A stretch of DNA of 64,000 nucleotides from Abelmoschus esculentus (lineage: Eukaryota; Streptophyta; Magnoliopsida; Malvales; Malvaceae): assembly GCA_035048815.1 (NCBI GenBank), contig JAUCBN010000026.1:11477501-11541500 (forward strand), read 5' to 3'. Shown in pieces: positions 45,176 to 57,345 of this stretch. The position numbers were made by a program, and so were the translations under genes. Each line of letters opens with the position of its first letter. Position 1 is the first letter of the stretch. The notes beneath the pieces were generated by a model, which had not been told where the DNA came from, did no database searches, and worked only from the letters and a program-made list of their open reading frames with translations.

Positions 45176-45730
45176 TGTAGTGTTACCGTCAGAGCGTCGG
45201 CGAGGGCTCATTTCGCTTGTCAGTGAGTGAATTTTGGGTTAAAAGTGTTTCGCCATGGTTCGGTTCTGTTTTGGGGACTATACGATAGTGTGGAAACTTT
45301 CCATAGTTCAAGAGTAAGTGTTTTAAATTGTATCGCTGCATTTTCTTAAGTTTCGGTTGTTTTGACAATAGCTTTAAAGGTAAAGATTTTAATGGTATTT
45401 TGGAAATGCATTCCTTTGATTTTGAGATGATGCATGCATGTGTTATTTGCTGAAAATGCATGGTTTGGAATGACATTCATGGCTTATGGAAGCATGAAAA
45501 TGAATTAGAACAATATATGGTTATTTGCCTTATATTTGATTAGGCAGTTGAGCATGATTTTGGTTCACTTGATGAACATATTATGAGTACATTATGAGTA
45601 GCAAATTAACATGCATGATTGGAAATAATATTGGCTTATTGATACTAACAATAGTTACGAATATAAATAACATGTCATTAGGATTAAGTGCACTATAAAG
45701 ATTATGAGAATAATGATGTTGCCATACTTA

Positions 45731-46010
45731 AACAAGGGTGACTTTTTGTTAGACCATGCGTGTAGATGTTGCCTATACGTAAAAAAGGGTGACTTTGTAT
45801 CCGACCGTGTGTATAGATCTTGGCTATATGTAGATAAGGGTGACTTTGTGTCCGACCGTGCATATAGATGACCCATACGTAGACAAGGGTGACTTTGTGT
45901 CCGACTGTGTATATTGGGGTTAACATGTATACAAGGGTGACTTTGTGTCCGACCGTGTATATTGGGGTTAACATGTATACAAGGGTGACTATGTGTCTGA
46001 TCGATGCATG
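45731..46010 (+). repeat. 48-51 bp tandem repeat, six units
   Basis: The word AAGGGTGACT starts at 45734, 45785, 45836, 45885, 45933 and 45981 (spacings 51, 51, 49, 48, 48), each followed by TTTGTGTCCGACCGTG or a variant. The last two full units are almost identical. Confidence 0.92.
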
Positions 46011-46102
46011 TTGAGACCAAGAGTCTCCAATTAGGATAAAGAATCCGAGTATTCGGTGAGCTAAGGTTCACAAAGTATTGTCACTAGAATGCCAATATAC
46101 AT

Positions 46103-46200
46103 GAGACATGAAATGATTTGGTTATATACTTGAGACATGAAATGGTTTGGTTATATGCATGATACATGAAATGACTTGGTTATATAGATGAGCATGATTT
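46103..46200 (+). repeat. 29-bp tandem repeat, about 3.4 units
   Basis: GAGACATGAAATGATTTGG at 46103 recurs at 46132 and, as GATACATGAAATGACTTGG, at 46161, each followed by TTATAT. Confidence 0.88.
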
Positions 46201-47506
46201 GGTCAAGCATACTTTGGTTTAGCATGAAAAATGCAAGTGATGGTTTTAAATGTTGCATTGATGAACTTATGTTTAGAGCTACCTCACTAAGCATGTTTGC
46301 TTAAGCTCTCTTTTTCTCATCAATGCAGAGAAATAAAGGCTATCCGCACAACATTTGGTGCAAGAGGATTCAAGGGAAAGGCTTCTCGTATTTTGGTATA
46401 CTTTGACAAATAAATAGTACTTGGCAATGTGTAAACCCTTTTCTATTTGTGTGTGTTTTGGGAGTTAGTAAATGAGTTGTATAAAACATCTATAATCATG
46501 TTACTTATTGGTTTGGTTGAATAATATGATGTTGAATTTCCTTTGAAGTATGTTTGGCTTTGTATGGTCTATGGTTTGGGTCAAAGTTAGGGTGAATGCC
46601 TATAGATGTTATGGGGTGTTGATGATGGTAATTGAATGTTTAAATGACTCAATATATTTAGGAGATTTGAATTTAGTTGTTAATAATCATTAATTATGTT
46701 TTGGTTGGATGCAAATCACTCAAGTTGTCCTAATTATGTTTCGGACACAGGGGGTATCGAACCAGGTATCGATACCCCAAGGCAAAAGTTTGGGTGGCTC
46801 AAACCATGGTGCGATGCCAATTTCTCACGGGTCCTCTGAGTATCGATACCGCCCTAGGCAATACCAATACCAATGAGTCTTCTTAGGTAATATGGTTATT
46901 GCCACGTCACGGTATCGAGCTATGTTGGTATCGATACCCCTTATTGGAAAGTGAAGTTTAGGTGTTTTAAATTATATGTTAGTCCTGGATATCTTTCTTT
47001 ATTCAATTATGCTAGCTATAAATGTCATTTTGAGCTAAAATTTCACATGAATGCATAAAGTTGATTTAATTTCAAGTTGGCTAATTTAATTTGGTTAAGT
47101 CCTTCTATTTTGGTATATTTACATTTTGGTCCATAATTAGTAAAGCATGTAGTTGATGATGTTAGAATATTCCAATTGACTTGAAATTTACTGTGAGTGA
47201 TACTTGCATGCTTAATTGAACTTTGAAGGAACAAATTTCTACTTTGACAGTAAAATTTAAAAGTTTTACGTTTTAGACCTTAATTTACTTATGTGTTTAA
47301 TCGAATGCTTGTTTGTGATCGGATTACTTCCGTTAATGTTTTGTATGAGACTAAGACATGTAGGAATATGATTATGCATCTAGAAAAAATATGATGGTTT
47401 TTAGGGTTGTTTATCGAATCGGATCTTCACGGGTTTGGTTCAATATTCCCCGTGTAACCCATTAGAGCCGGTTTCGTCTAGGCTGGACTAAGGGGGTTAC
47501 ATTTGG

Positions 47507-47518
47507 TGGTATCAGAGC
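47507..47518 (+). other. Primer binding site, initiator tRNA-Met (gypsy 2)
   Basis: TGGTATCAGAGC, five bases after the LTR end GGGGGTTACA. Usual for Tekay-type chromoviruses. Confidence 0.93.
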
Positions 47519-47742
47519 ATGGTTTATTGTGTGTGATTTGATATGTTTTGTTGTTAATATGTTGATAATTATGTACGGTGAATATGTTTTAAATGGTGTT
47601 TATTTGAAAGAGTCAAAGATTGCATATTGCCAATGTCGATACATTTTTAAATGCTTTACAGGTTTCCCTTGAATATTGACTGAATATAAGTCTAATATGT
47701 TTTGATATTATATTTTATATTACATGTTTGAAGTTTCTGAGT

Positions 47743-48900
47743 ATGCCTCTGAGACGTGAGACTCGATCTAGTGTTGGAATGATCACTAATGGCCCGAATA
47801 AAGGAGAGACAACTGTTAGGGAAGAGCAGCTTCCTGCTCCACCTGTGGGTGTACCTCCGGTTCCGTAGGGTGGTCAGTTTAGAGAGTTTGCATCGTTCAT
47901 ATAGGCTATGACGGTTGCGTTTCAGGCTTTTGTTGCTGGAGTACGTATCCTGGCTCCTGCTCCTGCTATTGTTATTGCCTCTGGGCTAACTTTGGAGCGA
48001 CTGCGTAGCTTGGGTGGTGTTAAGGTTCGTGGTTTAGATTCGAGTTCAGCTGAGGAGTGGTTAACTAGTACAAAGAGGATCTTGGATCAGATGGATTGTC
48101 AGGATGACAGGAGGTTGGGTTGTATGGTTTCTTTGCTCTAGGGAGATGCTTATCGTTGATGGACTACCAAGAAAGCTGGTGTTGCTGCTGGTAACTTGAC
48201 TTTAAAGGACTTCACGATCGCTTTTGTGCAGAAGTTCTTGGGTCCACAGTATGAGGATACGAGGAAACGTGAGTTCATGTTTTTGGTTCAGGGTTCCATG
48301 ACGATGGCAGAGTATGAGATACAGTTTATTCCGATGAGCCATTATGCTCCTGAGTTGGTTCCCACTGATCAGAAAAGATATGATAGGTTCCAGTATGGTT
48401 TGGATCCTGAGATTAAGACATACTTGTTGGCTATCGAGTATGCTGAGTTTGATGTGTTGGTGAATAGGTCCAAGAATGTCGAGGAGTCCCTGAGGGAGGC
48501 TAGGAAGTCTTCCAACGTTGGTAAGAGGCCTACTGAGGCCAATGTTCAGAGTAAGCAGGGTAAGAGGTTTCGGGACAACTGATATAGAGCTGATCGACAC
48601 TAAGGTGACTTTGGACGCGGTGGTCGAGCTCAGTAGTATGGTAGAGGTGGTAGAGATATCCCCTTTTGTAATATGTGTTCTAGGCACCATCCAGGAGAGT
48701 GTTGGTGGGTCATTGGTGCATGTATGGGTTATGGATCTAAGGATCACATGAGGCGTGATTGCCCGAGGTTTGTTGGCGAGTCTGGTGATCGTGCTGATGC
48801 TGTTGTGATGCCTAGTAGAGGACGTGGATGAGGTAGAGGTCCTTTCAAGAGACAAGGAGATGGGCGTAGAGTTTATGCTCAGCGCAGGACTCGTAATGCT
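47743..48900 (+). pseudogene. Gypsy 2 gag with zinc knuckles
   Basis: A single frame from ATG 47743 (MPLRRETRSSVGMITNG) leads through the capsid domain (48196-48582: FTIAFVQKFLGPQYEDTRKR, FMFLVQGSMTMAEYEIQF, YDRFQYGLDPEIKTYLLA) to a Cys-His region at 48668-48770 (CNMCSRHHPGEC, then CMGYGSKDHMRRDC in which a zinc ligand Cys is Tyr). In-frame stops: three TAG at expected Gln positions (47866, 47905, 48139), TGA at Trp positions (48154, 48580), and TAA, TAG and TGA further on (48604, 48631, 48829). No frameshift was needed. Confidence 0.88.
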
Positions 48901-49100
48901 ATAGATGTTGTTGTAGGTACTTTTTCTTTGCAAAATGTACCGTTGTTTTCTTTGATAGATTTCGAATCCACGCATTCTTATGTTTTTAGTGAGCATGCAC
49001 ATTTATTGGATGTTCCGGTTGAGGTGCTAGATGTTGGTTTGATAGTTACCAGTTCTCTGGGTGAAACAGTCACGGTTAAGAGGTGTATAATAGGTGTCCG
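48901..49100 (+). pseudogene. Gypsy 2 aspartic protease, active site altered
   Basis: Same frame as gag: the block VPLFSLIDFESTHSYVFSEH occupies the retropepsin site, where relatives have L-I-D-S-G-S-T-H. The catalytic Asp is kept but Ser-Gly have become Phe-Glu, both explained by single transitions. A frameshift near 49095 leads into the RT frame. Confidence 0.87.
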
Positions 49101-50300
49101 TTGGAGGTGCAAGGACATGTCTTTGCGCTTGACTTGATGGAGTTGCCATTCCATGGTTTGGATCTTATCTTGGGTGTTGACTGGTTGACGAAGCACCGAG
49201 CGGTAGTAGACTTTGAGAAGAAAAGGGTTACCTTGAGGTTGTCAAATGATAGTAAGGTTGTGGTGAAAAGTGAATATATTGGGTTTTTGTCCAATGTGGT
49301 TTCGGCTTTACAAGCGAAAAAGATGTTACAACATAGTGGTGTGTCGTATCTATCTTATATGATGAATCCGGGTATAGGAGATGTTCGGGTGCAAGACATT
49401 CGAGCAATACGCGATTTTCTGGAAGTATTTTCTAAGGAGCTGCCAGAATTACCTCCCGATCGCGATGTGGAGTTTAGTATCGAGACTTATGCTGGTACTA
49501 ATCCGGTGTCTATTGCTCCTTATCGAATGGTACCTAAGGAGTTGAAAGAACTAAAGATGCAGTTACAAGAGTTGCTTGACCGAGGTTTTATACGACCGAG
49601 TATGTCACCGTGGGATGCACCGGGGTTGTTTGTGAAGAAAAATGATGGCACTATGAGAATGTTCATTAACTATCGGCAATTGAATAAGTTGACCGTGAAG
49701 AATAAGTATCCTTTGCTGAGGATTGACGATCTGTTTGATCAATTTCGAGGTGCAAGTGTATTCTCGAAGATTGATTTGAGATCGGGGTACTATCAGCTGA
49801 AAGTAAAGGAGTCTGATGTGTTGAAAATGACTTTTCGAACAAGGTATGGTCACTATGAGTTTTTAGTGATGCCGTTTGGTTTGACGAATTCCCCTACTGC
49901 TTTTATGGACATGATGAACCGAGTGTTTCATGAATACTTAGACTAGTTTGTGGTGCTATTCATAGATGATATCCTTTTGTATTCACGTACCGAGGAAGAT
50001 CATGATCGGCATTTGCGGATAGTGTTGCAAGTGTTGAAGGAGAATTAGTTGTTTGCTAAGCTAAGCAAATGTGAGTTTTGTCTAAAGGAAGTGGTGTTTC
50101 TTGGTCATGTGGTTTCGGAAAAGGGTATTGGTGTTAATCCGAAAAAAATAGAAGCTGTTATGGGTTGGAAGAAACTAAAATCAGTGTTAAAGGTTCAAAG
50201 TTTTTTGGAGTTGGCTGGTTACTATTGTAGGTTTATTGAGGGGTTTTCGAGCATTGCTACTCCTTTGACTAAGCTTTTGCAAAAGAAGGTTCTTTTTTAG
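49083..50300 (+). pseudogene. Gypsy 2 reverse transcriptase
   Basis: In one frame: protease end [20 protein letters not shown], linker [22 protein letters not shown] entry [80 protein letters not shown], then the FIDD box ([17 protein letters not shown]) and [23 protein letters not shown] stops at 49945 and 50046 (Gln positions). Catalytic aspartates look intact. Confidence 0.92.
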
Positions 50301-50909
50301 TGGAAAGAAAGTCAACAAAAGAGCTTTGAGAAGTTAAAGGAGATGTTGACTAGTGCTCCGGTGTTGGTTCAGCCCGAGTCGGGTAAGGACTTTATGGTTT
50401 ATAGTGATGCATCTTATGTTGGTCTCGGATGTGTTTTGATGCAAGAAGGAAAAGTTGTGGCATATGCATCTAGACAGTTAAGAGTGCATGAAAAGAATTA
50501 TCCGATGCATGATTTGGAGTTTGCGGTAGTAGTTTTTGCTTTGAAAGTTTGGAGACACTTGTATGGTGAGAAGTGTACTATATATACGGACAATAAGAGT
50601 TTGAAATATCTCATGTCACAAAAGGATCTAAACCTTAGACAATGTAGATGGGTGGAGTTGTTTAAGGATTATGATTTAACTATCGAGTATCATCCTAAAA
50701 AAGCTAATGTGGTAGTGGATGCTTTGAGCCGTAAGACAGTAGTGGAGTTGAGGGCTATGTTTGCTAAGTTGAGTATCTTAAAGGAAGGTGGTTTAGTGAT
50801 GGAGTTGCAAGTAAAACCTGTGTTGGTTGAGGTGATAAAAGTGAAGCAGTTAGAGGATAAAGCTTTGGTACCTAATGTGGAGGACATTGCTGAAGGTAGA
50901 CCGACCTAG
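50301..50909 (+). pseudogene. Gypsy 2 RNase H
   Basis: After a TAG at 50298-50300 the frame continues: [100 protein letters not shown]. The D-E-D-D acidic residues expected in RNase H (SDAS, LE, TDNK, VDALS) are all present. Degrades the RNA strand of the RNA-DNA hybrid. Confidence 0.92.
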
Positions 50910-51800
50910 TATTATTTTGATGAGGAGGAGGTTTTTTGCTTTGGAGGTCGGCTAGTGGTATCGAGTGATGTCGAGTTGAGATAGGCTATCTTAACTAAGG
51001 CTCATACTAGTCCGTTTGCTATGCATCCGGGTAGCGTGAAGATGTACAAGGATCTCAAAAGTGTGTACTTTTGGGTTGGTTTGAAGAGAGATGTTGCGGA
51101 GTTTTTGGAACGGTGTATGGTGTGTCAGCGAGTCAAAGCTGAACATCAGTTTCTTGTGGGTTTGTTGCAACCGGTTCAGGTTTCGGAGTAAAAATGGGAG
51201 AGACTGACTATGGATTTTGTGACGGGGTTACTGTTAACGCCATCCAAAAAGGATTCTATATTGGTGATCGTTGATAGGTTTACGAAGTGTGTGCATTTTC
51301 TTGTTGTGCATACGACGTATTCGATGGATAATCCATCATAGTTGTATGTTTCTGACATAGTAAAGTTTCATAGTGTGCCTAAGTCGATCATATCGGATAG
51401 ATATCCGTGTTTTACCTCTAAGTTTTGGAAAACTTTGCAAGTTGCCTTGGATACGAGGCTTAGCTTTAGTACAACTTATCATCCTCAGACGGATGGTCAG
51501 TCTGAACGTGTTATTCAAACTTTGGAGGATATGTTGAGGTGTTGCATCATTGAGTTTTAAGGTACTTGGGAGAAACAGTTGCCTTTGGTGGAGTTTGCTT
51601 ATAATAATAGTTTTCAAGCAAGTATACAGATGACACCTTTTGAGGCTTTGTATGGATGTAGGTATCGTAAACCTTTGTGTTAGATGAAGGTTGACAAAAG
51701 TATGTTTCTTTACCGCAAGTGTTGAAAGACACCGACAAGAAGTTTGAGCTTATATGTGCTTAGCTTAAGGAGGCTTCGGATAGGTAGAAATCTTATGCTG
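50910..51800 (+). pseudogene. Gypsy 2 integrase core
   Basis: HHCC zinc-binding region around 50990-51140 (LTKAHTSPFAMHPGSVKMYK ... CMVCQRVKAEHQF); catalytic core with TMDFVTGLLLTPSKKDS (first Asp), IVDRFTKCVHFLVVHTTYSM, SIISDRYPCFTSKFWKTLQV (second Asp), YHPQTDGQSERVIQTLEDML (Glu), and LVEFAYNNSFQASIQMTPFE. Stops at 50908, 50983, 51190, 51340, 51557 and 51681; most are TAG or TAA where Gln or Trp is expected. A frameshift follows 51690. Confidence 0.9.
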
Positions 51801-52230
51801 ACTTTAACCGTACAGAGGTAGAGTATGATGTCGGGGACAAGGTGTTCTTGAAGGTTTCACCATTAAAGAAAGTGATGAGGTTTGGACGTAAAGGTAAGTT
51901 GAGTCCTCGTTTCATTAGACCGTATGGGGTGTTAAAGCGTGTTGACCCTGTTGCTTATCGGTTGAGGTTGTCTCAAGAGTTGGATAGGATGCATGATTTT
52001 TTTCATGTGTCAATGCTTCGTAAGTATAGGTCAGATCCTTTGCATGTTGTTCCAGTTGAGGAGATTAAGTTAAGAGTGAATATAACTTATGAAGAAGAAC
52101 CGGTGAGATTGCTTTAGAGACCATAGACTTGGTAAAATTGCTTTAGAGACACTGAGGTTTGGAAGAAGCAACTTGGGAGACAAAAGAAAGTATGAGGGAG
52201 CAGTTTCCTCACTTGTTTGCTTCAGGTGAA
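51801..52230 (+). pseudogene. Gypsy 2 integrase C-terminus and chromodomain
   Basis: Frame 51842-52117 gives KLSPRFIRPYGVLKRVDPVA (GPY/F-type module) and FFHVSMLRKYRSDPLHVVPV, then EEPVRLL. The chromodomain continues in another frame: LVKLL, TAG (Trp position), R-H, TGA, then GLEEATWETKESMREQFPHL. A 16-bp phrase ATTGCTTTAGAGACCA recurs 32 bp later, apparently a small duplication that disturbed the frame near 52105-52150. Confidence 0.85.
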
Positions 52231-52251
52231 TTTCGAGGATGAAATTTTCTT

Positions 52252-52265
52252 CAGAGAGGGAGAGT
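52252..52265 (+). other. Polypurine tract of gypsy 2
   Basis: CAGAGAGGGAGAGT directly before the 3' LTR start TGTAACATCCC. Confidence 0.88.
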
Positions 52266-53411
52266 TGTAACATCCCGATTTTGGGGTTAGTAGTTTGAGT
52301 GTTGGTTAGGGAGGATTCGATTCAGATCAAATCTGTTTCTTCGACTTATTAATTCCGGGAAAATTAAAATGATAATAATTCAATCGGATAAATAATAAAT
52401 CTTTAGAAAGGTTTTAAAAATGTTAAAAACTGTTTTAAAGTTAAGGAAATAATAATTTAATTTTTAAATTGATTTAATTAAGCCTAATTATTACATTGGT
52501 GACTAAATTATGAATTTTGTAAAGTTTAGGGATTAAATTGCAATTTTTTGAAATTTAAAGATTTTGGTGACTAAATTGGAAAGTAAGCCAAAGCTTAGAA
52601 TCCTTAGAGGGCCATTAACCCAAATTATTTTAATTAAAGATTATCCACCAAAAATTATTTTTAATTAGTTTTAATTTATAAGTTTATTTTATTTTATTTT
52701 TCAACTTTCGATTTTTTCATTTTTTTCTCATCTTTTCTCCTAAACTTTCTCTCCATTTTCTCTTTATTTTCACTCTAATATTTCTTCAATTACTTGCTGA
52801 ATTCTTCTCCGTTTTCATCAAGATTTATCTTATTTTACTTCCCATTTCATTCTCTAGAAAACCTACTCATCAATTTTGCAAAATCAACATCCAATTTCAA
52901 GGAAAATCAAGAGAAGAATTCTCATCTTTTGGTGGATTTAATATCAAAGATAATTTCTGATTTCTCTTCATTTTTTAAGGTTCTTTATTTGATATTCTCA
53001 AGCATTTGGATTACAAATCATTAATCTAAACTTAATTTTATGTTTGAATTCAAGATATTGATGTTTTTGGGGAATTTTCAAGAAACTAGGTTAGATCTAA
53101 TTAAAGGCTATAATTAGGATGTTTTATTATGGAATTAAAGTTACTTTGATGATTAATTGAGTCTTGAATTAATGACACATTAATTTAATCCCGAAATAAT
53201 TGAATTTGTGTTGTTTAGAGGTGGTTTTCGGTTGTTTTATGGGTTGTTTTAGGTGTTCTGCTTTTGCTGGAGGTATAAGGATGATTTGGAGGTGTTTTTA
53301 GTTCATAATTGAGGTGGTTTAGAGGTTAGATTCATTAGTTTATGGGCTGGTAGTGTTTCGGATGTGTTTCGGCTTAGTTTTCGGTCTTTTCGGCTAGGTT
53401 TTCGGTAGTTT
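52266..53411 (+). repeat. 3' LTR of gypsy 2 (end missing)
   Basis: Starts TGTAACATCCCGATTTTGGG. AT-rich, includes the sentence-like repetition GTGACTAAATT... common to these LTRs. Broken at about 53411 where an Athila LTR fragment begins. It shares no obvious segment with the retained part of the 5' LTR. Confidence 0.82.
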
Positions 53412-53678
53412 GAACCTATTGCATTAATAAGTGGATTAACAATATAACTGAATTCTTTTGTACAAAGCATTCAATCTAGCCTTGTTCTTCTCAATTAATT
53501 CTTTTATATAATTTAATATAGTTTAGTTAATGCAATTAAAACTAATTCAATTACTTGTGTTTTTAATTTCTTTAGTGTAGTTATAAGAAGTAGTAGAATC
53601 GACATAGTCCTCGTGGGACCGACATCTTAAATACTATAATTTGAAAAAGGTGGAACCAAAAGGACTCCAGAGACTCCA
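53412..53678 (+). repeat. Athila/Tat LTR fragment
   Basis: About 267 bp homologous, in opposite orientation, to 3007-3290: CCTATTGCATTAATAAGTGG corresponds to the reverse of CCACTTATTAATGCAATGG there, and CGTGGGACCGACATC to the reverse of the 'tgtcgaacccaca' region. It ends CTCCA, an LTR 3' end, directly against the next LTR. Confidence 0.83.
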
Positions 53679-56285
53679 TAATAACGCCCAAAAAATGGTC
53701 CTAGAAGTTTAGAGGTTGGTTTAGAAGTCTAGTGAGTCGGTTTAGTCAATTAAGCCTAGTTCGGGATTAAATTCTTAAATATCAGTTTTTGATGAAAATA
53801 AATCTTGAAAAATATTCTAAAATTCTTATTTGACATATATTTGACTTTGATCAAATAAATTTTAAAAATTTACCCTTGAATCCTGAAAATTTTGAAATTA
53901 GTGACTATTTTGTAAAAATTAAAAATTTAGTGACTAAATAGCAATTGAGACAAAATATTGAATCTTTAAGGGCCTTTGATTCAATCCTAATCCTAGTTGA
54001 TCTAAACCTTCCAAGATCCTATATAAATAACTTTTAATCCCTTTTTTTAACCTAAGTAATCAAAATTCCCTAATTTTAATCCATACCCTAAATCTCACTT
54101 TTTAAAAATAACCATTTTTAAATTTTGGTTTCTTCTTCCCCATGTTAGCCTCTTCATCATATTTTAAAGGTAAATATTCATTCTTTTTAATAAAAATTCA
54201 TAGGTTTAATTTGCTATAATTTTCTTCTTCAAAATGTCTATGTTTTTCTACGGGTTTATTATTTATAAACCTTAGAAGGAGGTTGGATCAGTTTTGGATG
54301 TAAGAATCATTCAAAACTATGAAAACTAAAGTTCTTTAATTAAATTCCTAAGTTTTTGGATGATTGGAACAATCTTTAAAGTCTTGAATCAATAAAATCG
54401 ATTTTCGTGATAAAAATTCTATTATTTTCTTGATTTTCGTTCAAGGATTTTATATGGATGTTTTTGATGCCTAAATATATGAATCTGGAAGTATTTAAAT
54501 GTAATTAAGATGTTTTTTAAGTATCTAATCTCAGACCAAAAATTTAGTTATGTTTGGAGAGGTTTTCGGAGGTTTTCGGTTAGGTTTTATGATGTTTTTA
54601 GGGGTTGCAATGAATTGGTCCGACTTGAGGGATAATTGAGTGTGTTTAATGAACCTAACCCTTTAATTTTGATGCTTGAATCAGGTCATGAGATAGAGAA
54701 CAAGTTTAAGGGAGATCGGAAAGCTGAATCGCGTTTTTGGGTAAATTGTTGAACAAGTTTCGGTAAATCGGTGAGTGGTTTGTGAGTGGATTATGAGAGT
54801 GGGCTGCTTCGGTAGTGTTTTAAATATGTTTTCAAAGGTTTGAGGTGTATGAAAGGTGTGAAAAAATTCCTTATACTCAGAAGTAAATTTAAAGTATTGC
54901 TTTCTTAAAGGTTCACATATTACGTCTTGTTTTTACTATCTGTTTTAGTCATGTTCATATCGTGTTTTGCATAAGTTATTATGCATTTGTTTTAATACTC
55001 ATAAGATAGTTTTATAAAGGTTTTAATGTTCCTATGGTTTTGTTTTGAAAACTTGAGAAAAGTGTTTTTTATCGATTTTTAAAATTGATGTATTATTGCT
55101 TCATGAGATAGTAGGATGCATGTGGTTAAAATATTGTTTTTAACTTAAAACTTGAGCATTGTTTTTTTATTGGATTATTATGTGATGGTTAAGAGGGATA
55201 ATTTGATCGAACAATAGGATGGTAGTGAAAAAATATATAAAATTTGCGCTTGTGAAATTCCTTAGTGATGCATTAAGGGGCCTAATGTTGCACGATATAA
55301 AAAACTTTATAGCACTCGGGTTTGCTAACTAACTCATACACTAAGGTGATTTTTGGCATGGTGGAACTAGACCTCCATGTAACCTTGTTCAAGGGACCGA
55401 GTGAGAGCCCGTTTATCCCAACAATTAGCGTTAGACTAATCGGATCACTTATACCAATATGGCTTGAAAAACAAATGTTTTTACTTTGCAATAAGAATTG
55501 CATGTGTTGCGAATTGTGCACAATAGTTTTGATTTAAGTATTTCTATGATTAGCATATAAGACTTGTATTTTTTTTATTAAGCATGTGTTTTCTAAAAGG
55601 GATTTTGAAAATATTCTGTGGCTTGCGAGCCATGGCCACTTTCTATTTTTTTTAGATGATCTTGTTAGCCATGAATGTTTCACAAAGAGCATGTCTTGGT
55701 TTTTAAATTTGAAACGCCCCAAAATTGGTCCTAGAAGATTAGTGAATCGGTTCCGTCGGTTTAACATAGTTTGAGATTAAATACTTAAAAATTAGTTTTA
55801 AATCAAAATAAATTATAAAAAAATATCCTAAAATCCTTATTTGATATATGTTTGACTTTGGTGAAATCAATTTCGAAAATTAACATTTGAATCCTTAAGA
55901 TTTTGAAATTAGTGACAATTTTGTAAAAATTGAAAACTTGAGAATAATTTTGTAAAACAAGCCAAAATTTTGAATATTTAAGGGTCTTTGATCCAATTAT
56001 AATCCTAACTAGTCTAGACTTTCCAAGAATTATTTAATTAAGCCCAAAACTCATATTTTAACTCAAGTAATTTAATTAAACCTAATTTCTAATCCTAAAA
56101 CCCTTTTCAACATTAAAAAACTAACATATTTTCTTTATATTCGTTTTCCCTCTTTCAAGGCAGCATCTAAATCAATTTTCAAGTTAAAAACTCTCTCTTT
56201 TCAATTTTCAATATTATCGGTTTTTTAATTATTTTCTTCTTTAAAAATCTTGGGAAGAAATTGGATCAATTTTGGAGGTAAGATT

Positions 56286-57345
56286 TGTTAGGCTTGGAGT
56301 GGCTCGATGCACAACCGATTAATTTGACAATTTGATGGAGAAAGAACACTTTGGGTGGTTGGTTGTGGAAGCAAAAAGATAAGAGTTGAACACAAGGATT
56401 TTAGAGTGGTTCGGCCTTCGAACAAGCACCTACATCTACTACCTTAGCTTCCCACTAAGGATTTCCAAATTCACTAAGAACTTCAACCTTTTGAAGCCAA
56501 AGGGATAACCTTACAATCCAAGACTCAAACCTAAATCTAGCATCCAAAGTTCACAACCGAACTTTAGGAATTCACTCAAACAAGAAGAAACTTAGCAAAC
56601 TTGAATCCTTCTAATAAAGTTAATGTTTGCAACTAAGCACTCACCCAATTCCTAATTACACTTGAGCATATATTGACAATTAAGCTCACAAGTGTTTGTC
56701 TACCCAAACAATAGGAAATTAAGCACTAAGATAATTTCTTGATCATAATGTTGTTACAAGTGAAGCATTAGTCTTCTCTTGATGCTTGAGGCTTCCTTTT
56801 ATCATCCCAAATGAGCTTCTAGCCGTTTATGACCGTTGGGATGTTTTGGAACCGTTTGGAGCTGGTTACAAGGCATATTTCTGTTTCTGGTGCAGGTGGT
56901 GTCGATATCGCTTGAACTGGTATCGAAACACCCTCTTTGGAAAATAGCCGTTGACCTGCATTTAAGAACTGGTATCGATACCGGTATCGAAACCGCTCCT
57001 AGCCGTTGGGGTTTTTTATAAAATCATTTTGACCGTTGGGGGTGTTTTGAAACAGGGTTCGAAACAAAGCATCACAGTGGCAAAAAGGTATCGATACCAC
57101 TGTGGTTTTGCCTTTGAAACCATGGTATTGAAGAACAGGTATCGAAACACCTTAAGGGTGTATCGAAACACCTGTGTTAAAAACACTTATTTGGTTTCTT
57201 TAAATCGTTTAAAACATATTTAAAAGCACTCAAAAATATCTTAAATATATTTTCAAGTAGTTTGGACATAAGAACTATTTTTGAAATCTTTTCAAATTAG
57301 TCCAAAACTATTTTTTAATTATTATATCAAAATATTAGTTCTACA
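56286..57345 (-). repeat. 3' LTR of the gag-only element
   Basis: 1060 bp. Differs from the partner by loss of one 12-bp AGTATCGATACC unit near 57095, a changed T-run near 57010 and scattered substitutions. Confidence 0.92.

Larger units (their letters stand above)
45176..47501 (+). repeat. 5' LTR of gypsy 2 (start missing)
   Basis: Ends AAGGGGGTTACA at 47501 directly before the primer site. Contains a 48-51 bp tandem repeat (45731-46010), a 29-bp repeat (46103-46200), GTATCGATAC motifs (46752-46941) and a TATA-like CTATAAATG at 47016-47024. The left edge is cut by the Tat-type element. Confidence 0.85.
45176..53411 (+). mobile_element. Chromovirus (Tekay/Del-like) Ty3/gypsy element, gypsy 2
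   Basis: Best preserved gypsy in the window: 3' part of the 5' LTR (45176-47501), primer site 47507-47518, gag, protease, RT, RNase H, integrase, chromodomain, polypurine tract, 5' part of the 3' LTR (52266-53411). The 5' LTR lacks its start and the 3' LTR lacks its end. Gag and pol each stay mostly in frame but carry about 15 in-frame stops. Confidence 0.92.

Noticed and set aside
45655..46071. A 138-codon minus-strand ORF with repeated HSHPCIHVNPNIH-like units
   Set aside because: It only reads through the 48-51 bp tandem repeat; most spacings are divisible by three, so the frame stays open by arithmetic. It is antisense within an LTR.
48202..49002. A 266-codon minus-strand ORF
   Set aside because: Antisense shadow of gypsy 2 gag, low complexity, no recognisable domain.
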